Shown: positions 59,931-64,000 of the stretch, in pieces
Position numbering within the stretch: position 1 is the stretch's first letter
How the letters are laid out: every line of letters begins with the position of its first letter
From: Collybia mongolica
Lineage: Eukaryota > Basidiomycota > Agaricomycetes > Agaricales > Clitocybaceae
DNA: 64,000 nt
Direction of reading: 5' to 3'
Assembly (NCBI GenBank): GCA_013420905.1
Contig: JAAXNY010000010.1
Location: 2,852,001 to 2,916,000 of the forward strand
Made by a program: the position numbers and the translations under genes
The notes under the pieces: generated by a model
Database searches by the model: none
What the model was told of the DNA's origin: nothing
Seen by the model: only the letters and a program-made list of their open reading frames with translations

Positions 59931-61766
59931 TTAGCGTTGACGAATGAATGCGGAGTAGAGATGGGATCACTTCGGCTCAATCAACAAATCGTCATACAGA
60001 AAAGGAACGTCAAGAGTGCCATCCCGACCTCTGCGTCGTCTTCTGAAGCAGGTCCTCAAGATCTTCTTGACAGGTAGCTTAGATGAACGTGAGCTCGCTG
60101 GTTAGGGGGTCGAAAATGTATAGGTCATTTGAGTGATATCGTTGGGTATGCCTAGAGATGCCAGTTGGGTTGACTTCTATACTAGAACAGCTGATCACAC
60201 TCTGCGACAATTGAAGTTAGCACACAAATAGCTACCTCATGACATGAACTAGGTCAAATTTCGCAGCCAAATTGTCGCAATCAATATTTTTCATCCCCAG
60301 GTCTTAATATCTCGGAGTTAAAACACAGCGCACCTGAATTGCGCAAGGATACGTTGTATACGTATACTTTATATCGTAGAGGGTAGGCATGAGTGGAGAC
60401 GGGATGTACCGCTGAGATTCCGATGGCCTATACATTGAGGGCTCGCTGCGAGGAGCTACAGCAAGCCTGAGTGAGGTTAAATCAAGGTCAGGATAGTTAT
60501 TTTAGCTGCCTGAAGCAAAAGAGAATCCGTACCGTAATATCGCCGGCCTGGGACTTTATGTGGTGCCAGATATACATAGTGAATAATAAACAAAAGGCAG
60601 AAGGCCCAAGTGGTTGTATATTGGGAGAAACCCCGTCCAGTGCCACTGTGTGTCCTTCCATGCGACGCAGATCATTGTCCTAACGTGTCACGCGGGGATG
60701 AAGATTTCAGTTCCCCGAAAGTTTCGGCTTGTTGGGCTGGGCTGCTCTCGATAGCCTTTGTAAGCAATACGTTATGTGTAGGACCTGGGAACGGAATTAA
60801 AAGAGGGATGTGACTTTGAGCCAAAGGAGTAGGCTTGTTTTGGTCACAGCGTGCGACAAGTAGCGAAGTGGGGGAGTGGATTTCGTGAATGGTTTGTCCC
60901 TGAGGTAGTGAATTGCTTTGAATTGGCAGATGGGAGACTCCAATGTGTGATTTAGAAACACCAGCTCTTCATGGTCCGTGAGATTCAGCTCACATTTATG
61001 GCAGTAGTAACCACCCTCAGCACAAATCCACCCTTGAGGTCCCCCCGAGCTAGCTCAGACGGAGTGGCAGTGAATATCGGGGGACCTTGGACGAACGCAA
61101 AATGCAGGATCAGTCCCAAAGAAAGATGTTCGCGAGAATGTCACTGGCACAAATCTCCGGAGCGTGCTCCCCAAGAAAACGGCATCGTAAGGCACCGGGG
61201 AAGAACAGCTGAGCGTGTGGCGGTGGAAAGCTGGTTGTCTCCGACATGGAAAACTGAGCGCTGCAAGCACCTTTATCCTTGTTGCAAATTGTGTGCTACA
61301 GAAGAGATGTTTGCGCACTTCTAGCGGATATTGGAGTCGGCGGCTTCATTCAGGTGAGGGTTGGGGTGGTGCCCAACGATCATGAGTGGTCCATGACTCC
61401 ATGAGAGGCGCTACGTGCTGATCGGTTCATCCCTCTCACAGGTGTAGTTTTCTTCGGCATACCTCCGTCGCGCCTGAGTGCTTCACACCACCAACCCCTA
61501 CAAACTTTGACTCCTCCGACATGCTTGATTCACGGTTGGGTGACATTTGAGAGTCGCTGAGATGATGTTGTGAGAAGGCAGGCGCGCGATGCACAAGAAA
61601 TCGGACAAGGTTTGCAGGAAGGATAAAAGTGTGAAAATGCACTGCAGGTTGGCAGTAGGCTAAAATTGAACAATTCCGTTAACCGATCAAATTACGCACT
61701 TCAGGCTCGTATGTACGATCGTTTCTTTTTTAAGTAGAGATATTTTGACTGGTATATAGCCCTCCT
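59931..61766. other. No supported gene
   Basis: The 60.1-61.7 kb stretch holds short ORFs without signatures. A minus-strand piece near 60000-60040 reads VPFLYDDLLIEPK-stop and might be an old aspartate-rich exon of the terpene-synthase fragment, but its surroundings are not recognisable. Confidence 0.3.
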
Positions 61767-62978
61767 TCATGTGAAGATAATGCCGTTGTTATAAATCACA
61801 TCTTCATGAATCACAGAATGAACGTTATTGTATCTGCGACAAACAGTTGACCACTTCAGGCTGCCAGTCACAAATTCTGTGAAAGCTTCTGCAACCTGAC
61901 CAAACACCTCCAAATCTTCAGTATTGGACGAATACTTCGATTGCAGCTCCCTCACTCTATCCTCAAATCTGATTTCGTGATCGGTGATATGCTTCCCCAA
62001 CCGAACCATCACATCCGACAGGCCCACATCACATCACCTTGCGATAAGATTGCAGATAGCGTTGTATAGGATATACCTGTGTGGTCCCGGGGTCGAATCA
62101 GGATCCATTGGTGGTGTTGTATTGTTCTCGCTTTCTTGAAACTGTTTCAACTCCCATCGGTAGGAATACATATCATTGACAAGCATCTCATGTCCACCAG
62201 CCAGTATCTCGAGTGAGCGAAACTCCGCATCCTGGGATAAACGCTGACTTGGTTCAATGTCAAGCTCCCAGTATAAAAGACCCATCGTGAACCTATAAAT
62301 GCAAGGAAAAGAGGAAATTGAAGTTCGGAAGAATCTAGTGGTGGGCGGACAGCTCACCAAAATCCCCCTTCAAAAATCCGATATTCCAGGTATTTATCAA
62401 ACCCCTGCATTACGCGTTTTCTACGCTCCTCATGATGATTGCCTGCCGCAACCAAGTAAAGATAAGTCTCGTTAAACACTCTCTGGGCACGCTTTTTCGA
62501 TGACTCGTCTCCGATGGAGCGAATTCTAGTACATAAGTCATGTACCACAGTTTCGACTGGGTCCGTAGGAGCTCAGCCGGCCATGATAACGTCTCTCAAC
62601 CTTTTGACAGATTCTTTGGCCTAACAAAAGTGACCTCAGCCACATATGATCAGTCGATCTTATGCTCACCTGCCTCCACAACTCCCATCGCTTCCAAAAT
62701 ATCATCATAAACGAAGAAAAAGGTAACCCACGCAGAAGCTAATTCTGCACGTTCCTCAGGAGCATTGGGGCACACTAGTACGCCCCATTGCTCTATATCC
62801 TGATTCGCGTAGGCTTCCTTCTCCTCAGAGGACGTCCACGGCCAGCGGTCTCTGTAATATCCCCGCACTCTCTCGACAACCCTCTCAAGATAAGGAGCGC
62901 TGTCGGGCGCGGGCCAGCAGAAGTAAAAACTGGTTTTATGATGAGGAAGTCTGAAGCTAGGCTGGACATTGTGGGTTA
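61767..62978 (-). pseudogene. Terpene synthase (copy 2) with two in-frame TGA codons
   Basis: Exons can be followed from RLPHHKTSFYFCWPAPDSAP through RVRGYYRDRWPW, the aspartate-rich motif FFFVYDDILEAMG (ending 62670) and SVKRLRDVIMAG. After that come VVHDLCTRIRSIG and FDKYLEYRIFEGGFWFTMGL. The metal-binding MLVNDMYSYRWE and the C-terminal WSTVCRRYNNVH complete the family order. All main motifs of a sesquiterpene-type cyclase are present. A TGA at 62573-62575 and another at 62034-62036 interrupt the frame, and no plausible intron removes them. The N-terminal start exon is not identified. A pseudogene is most likely; assembly error is possible. Confidence 0.75.
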
Positions 62979-63578
62979 AGGGTAAAGCCCGGAGGCTTCA
63001 AGGTGAACGGTCGCTGGGTCCTATACCTTCGTGTCCTACTACACGTGGCAATTAAGCCAATAATGGTGTCGACCCTTGTGTTGTGTACAGAAATGCAGGA
63101 CAGTTCCCCATTTCGGAGTGTAGTTCATTTCGTGTTTGTGGTCCGATCGAGCGTGATGTGGCAGTGGCGCCAAGGTGGCAGCGGTTCAGTATTGAAATAA
63201 TGGTTTCTTGCTTTGGTTTACCGAGGGAAATTGAACGCGGGCCACGTCACAATAGCACGAACTCACACAACATTAACAGTCCAAACTCGATGTGACACTA
63301 GATACATCCTTGGATATTTTTTAGATAGATTCTTCGCTTGTTTCGGAAGCATCAAACATCAGGAATCGTCGGAGGTTTCTTCCTCCTGGAAGGAACGATG
63401 CTTTCCACTCTCTACATTTAATGTACAGTTGTCCCACATGCCCAAACAAATGTGTTCTAACAAAGGTCTACTCGGCCCCTTGCTGGATTATGTATCTACA
63501 CATGTGCATGTCAAGTACAAAATTTGAATCGATTATTTATTTTGGTATCCAAATTATACATTGTACAGTGCTTTCCAT
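62979..63578. other. Spacer with a repeat shared with the kinase cluster
   Basis: 63083-63170 is about 85% identical by eye to 51111-51200 (core TTTCGGAGTGTAGTTCAT). No gene recognised otherwise. Confidence 0.5.
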
Positions 63579-64000
63579 CTATTGAGTCTTCACCTTATTC
63601 TCAGATACGCTATTGTACCGTCCGCAATAACCCGACCAAATAAAATTTCCCCCAATTACATCCGTGAGGGCATTGGAGAAGTTTTCGATGATTCTCAGAT
63701 GCTCCAGCAAGTCACTATGATTGTCCTTCAACCTCTCCAACACCATCATATACAGCTCCTCCTGCTTCAGAATGCGCTCTTTTAGATTAGCCATTGCATC
63801 CAACAGGCTAATTTCGGACTTCTGCAAGAGAAATGAGAGGCTGTCATACATCGAAAAGCCTCCCTGTGTTTCCTCTGCCCGTTTTCTCTCAACACGGTAC
63901 GAATATAAGTCATTGACCAAAACTCCGTGACCACCAGCTACATGGGTGAGGTTTTGAAATACTTCGTCGGCTGATAGCCAAGAGGGCATTACCAACCCTC
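63579..64000 (-). CDS. Terpene synthase (copy 3), C-terminal part, continues beyond the window
   Basis: The visible last exon is fully open for more than 138 codons. It contains LVMPSWLSADEVFQNLTHVA, the NSE-type motif VNDLYSYRVE, a helical stretch SISLLDAM-type LLQKSEISLLDAMANLKERI, and the C-terminal WSGYCGRYNSVS with the conserved RY pair. It stops with KVKTQ at 63579. It is closest to the broken copy 1 (WLSADEVF..HGVLVNDLYSY). The N-terminal aspartate-rich domain lies outside the window. This is the only one of the three copies without a visible defect. Confidence 0.8.
   Translation of the reverse strand, partial: GLVMPSWLSADEVFQNLTHVAGGHGVLVNDLYSYRVERKRAEETQGGFSMYDSLSFLLQKSEISLLDAMANLKERILKQEELYMMVLERLKDNHSDLLEHLRIIENFSNALTDVIGGNFIWSGYCGRYNSVSENKVKTQ

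Noticed and set aside
59802..60077. 91-codon plus-strand ORF
   Set aside because: It is the complement of a terpene-synthase exon read on the minus strand (KKYFTRLAKVISTDRESLAY).
60971..61324. 117-codon plus-strand ORF with several Cys
   Set aside because: No repeated spacing or family pattern; overlapping ORFs on the other strand are equally good.

Overview
The window is nuclear DNA of a filamentous basidiomycete, most likely an Agaricomycete. Genes are cut by many 45-70 nt introns with GT[A/G]NGT donors and YAG acceptors. Several products belong to families typical of mushrooms: a multi-exon G-domain protein, tyrosinase pieces, a tandem kinase-like family, and sesquiterpene-synthase-type cyclases. 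Almost every gene is spliced, so the models below were built by reading exons and checking junction phases by hand. The exon ends are inferences from splice consensus and family fit, not from transcripts.

Layout. 1-2.6 kb: 5' part of a non-LTR (LINE-type) retroelement on the minus strand, ORF1 with zinc knuckles and nonsense codons, then the start of the ORF2 endonuclease. 4.0-7.3 kb: a G-domain (P-loop GTPase) gene on the minus strand. Its 3' half contains a remarkable 63-bp tandem array in which every unit reads as a canonical ~60-nt intron plus a 3-nt exon. 7.3-11.9 kb: gene-poor. 11.9-14.1 kb: AMP-binding CoA ligase (minus). 14.5-16.4 kb: MYND zinc-finger protein (minus), divergent from a CRAL-TRIO/RhoGAP gene (16.9-19.4 kb, plus). 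19.8-24.3 kb: a small CxxC protein with an inverted broken copy and a weak third relic. 24.3-31.5 kb: two tyrosinase-like fragments bracketing a TIR element and an intact multipass membrane protein. 32.3-35.0 kb: mitochondrial FAD glycerol-3-phosphate dehydrogenase (GUT2). 36.6-47.6 kb: a giant SHO1-like gene with four membrane segments followed by 26 SH3 domains. 48.1-59.2 kb: four tandem copies of a kinase-like gene, the first three each paired with a convergent small gene that survives intact only in unit 1. 59.3-64.0 kb: three terpene-synthase copies on the minus strand, of which one is a fragment, one carries two nonsense codons, and one is open but runs off the window.

The two most unusual systems are the microexon array (4.6-6.0 kb) and the poly-SH3 osmosensor-like protein (36.6-47.6 kb). 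In the array, hypervariable triplets sit between invariant splice signals, and the concatenated triplets join in phase to open exons downstream. The poly-SH3 gene was built by repeated duplication of symmetric phase-1 exon pairs. Local duplication is the theme of the right half of the window: SH3 exons, kinase cassettes and terpene synthases, with progressive decay of some copies. The left half is shaped more by transposons and pseudogenes.
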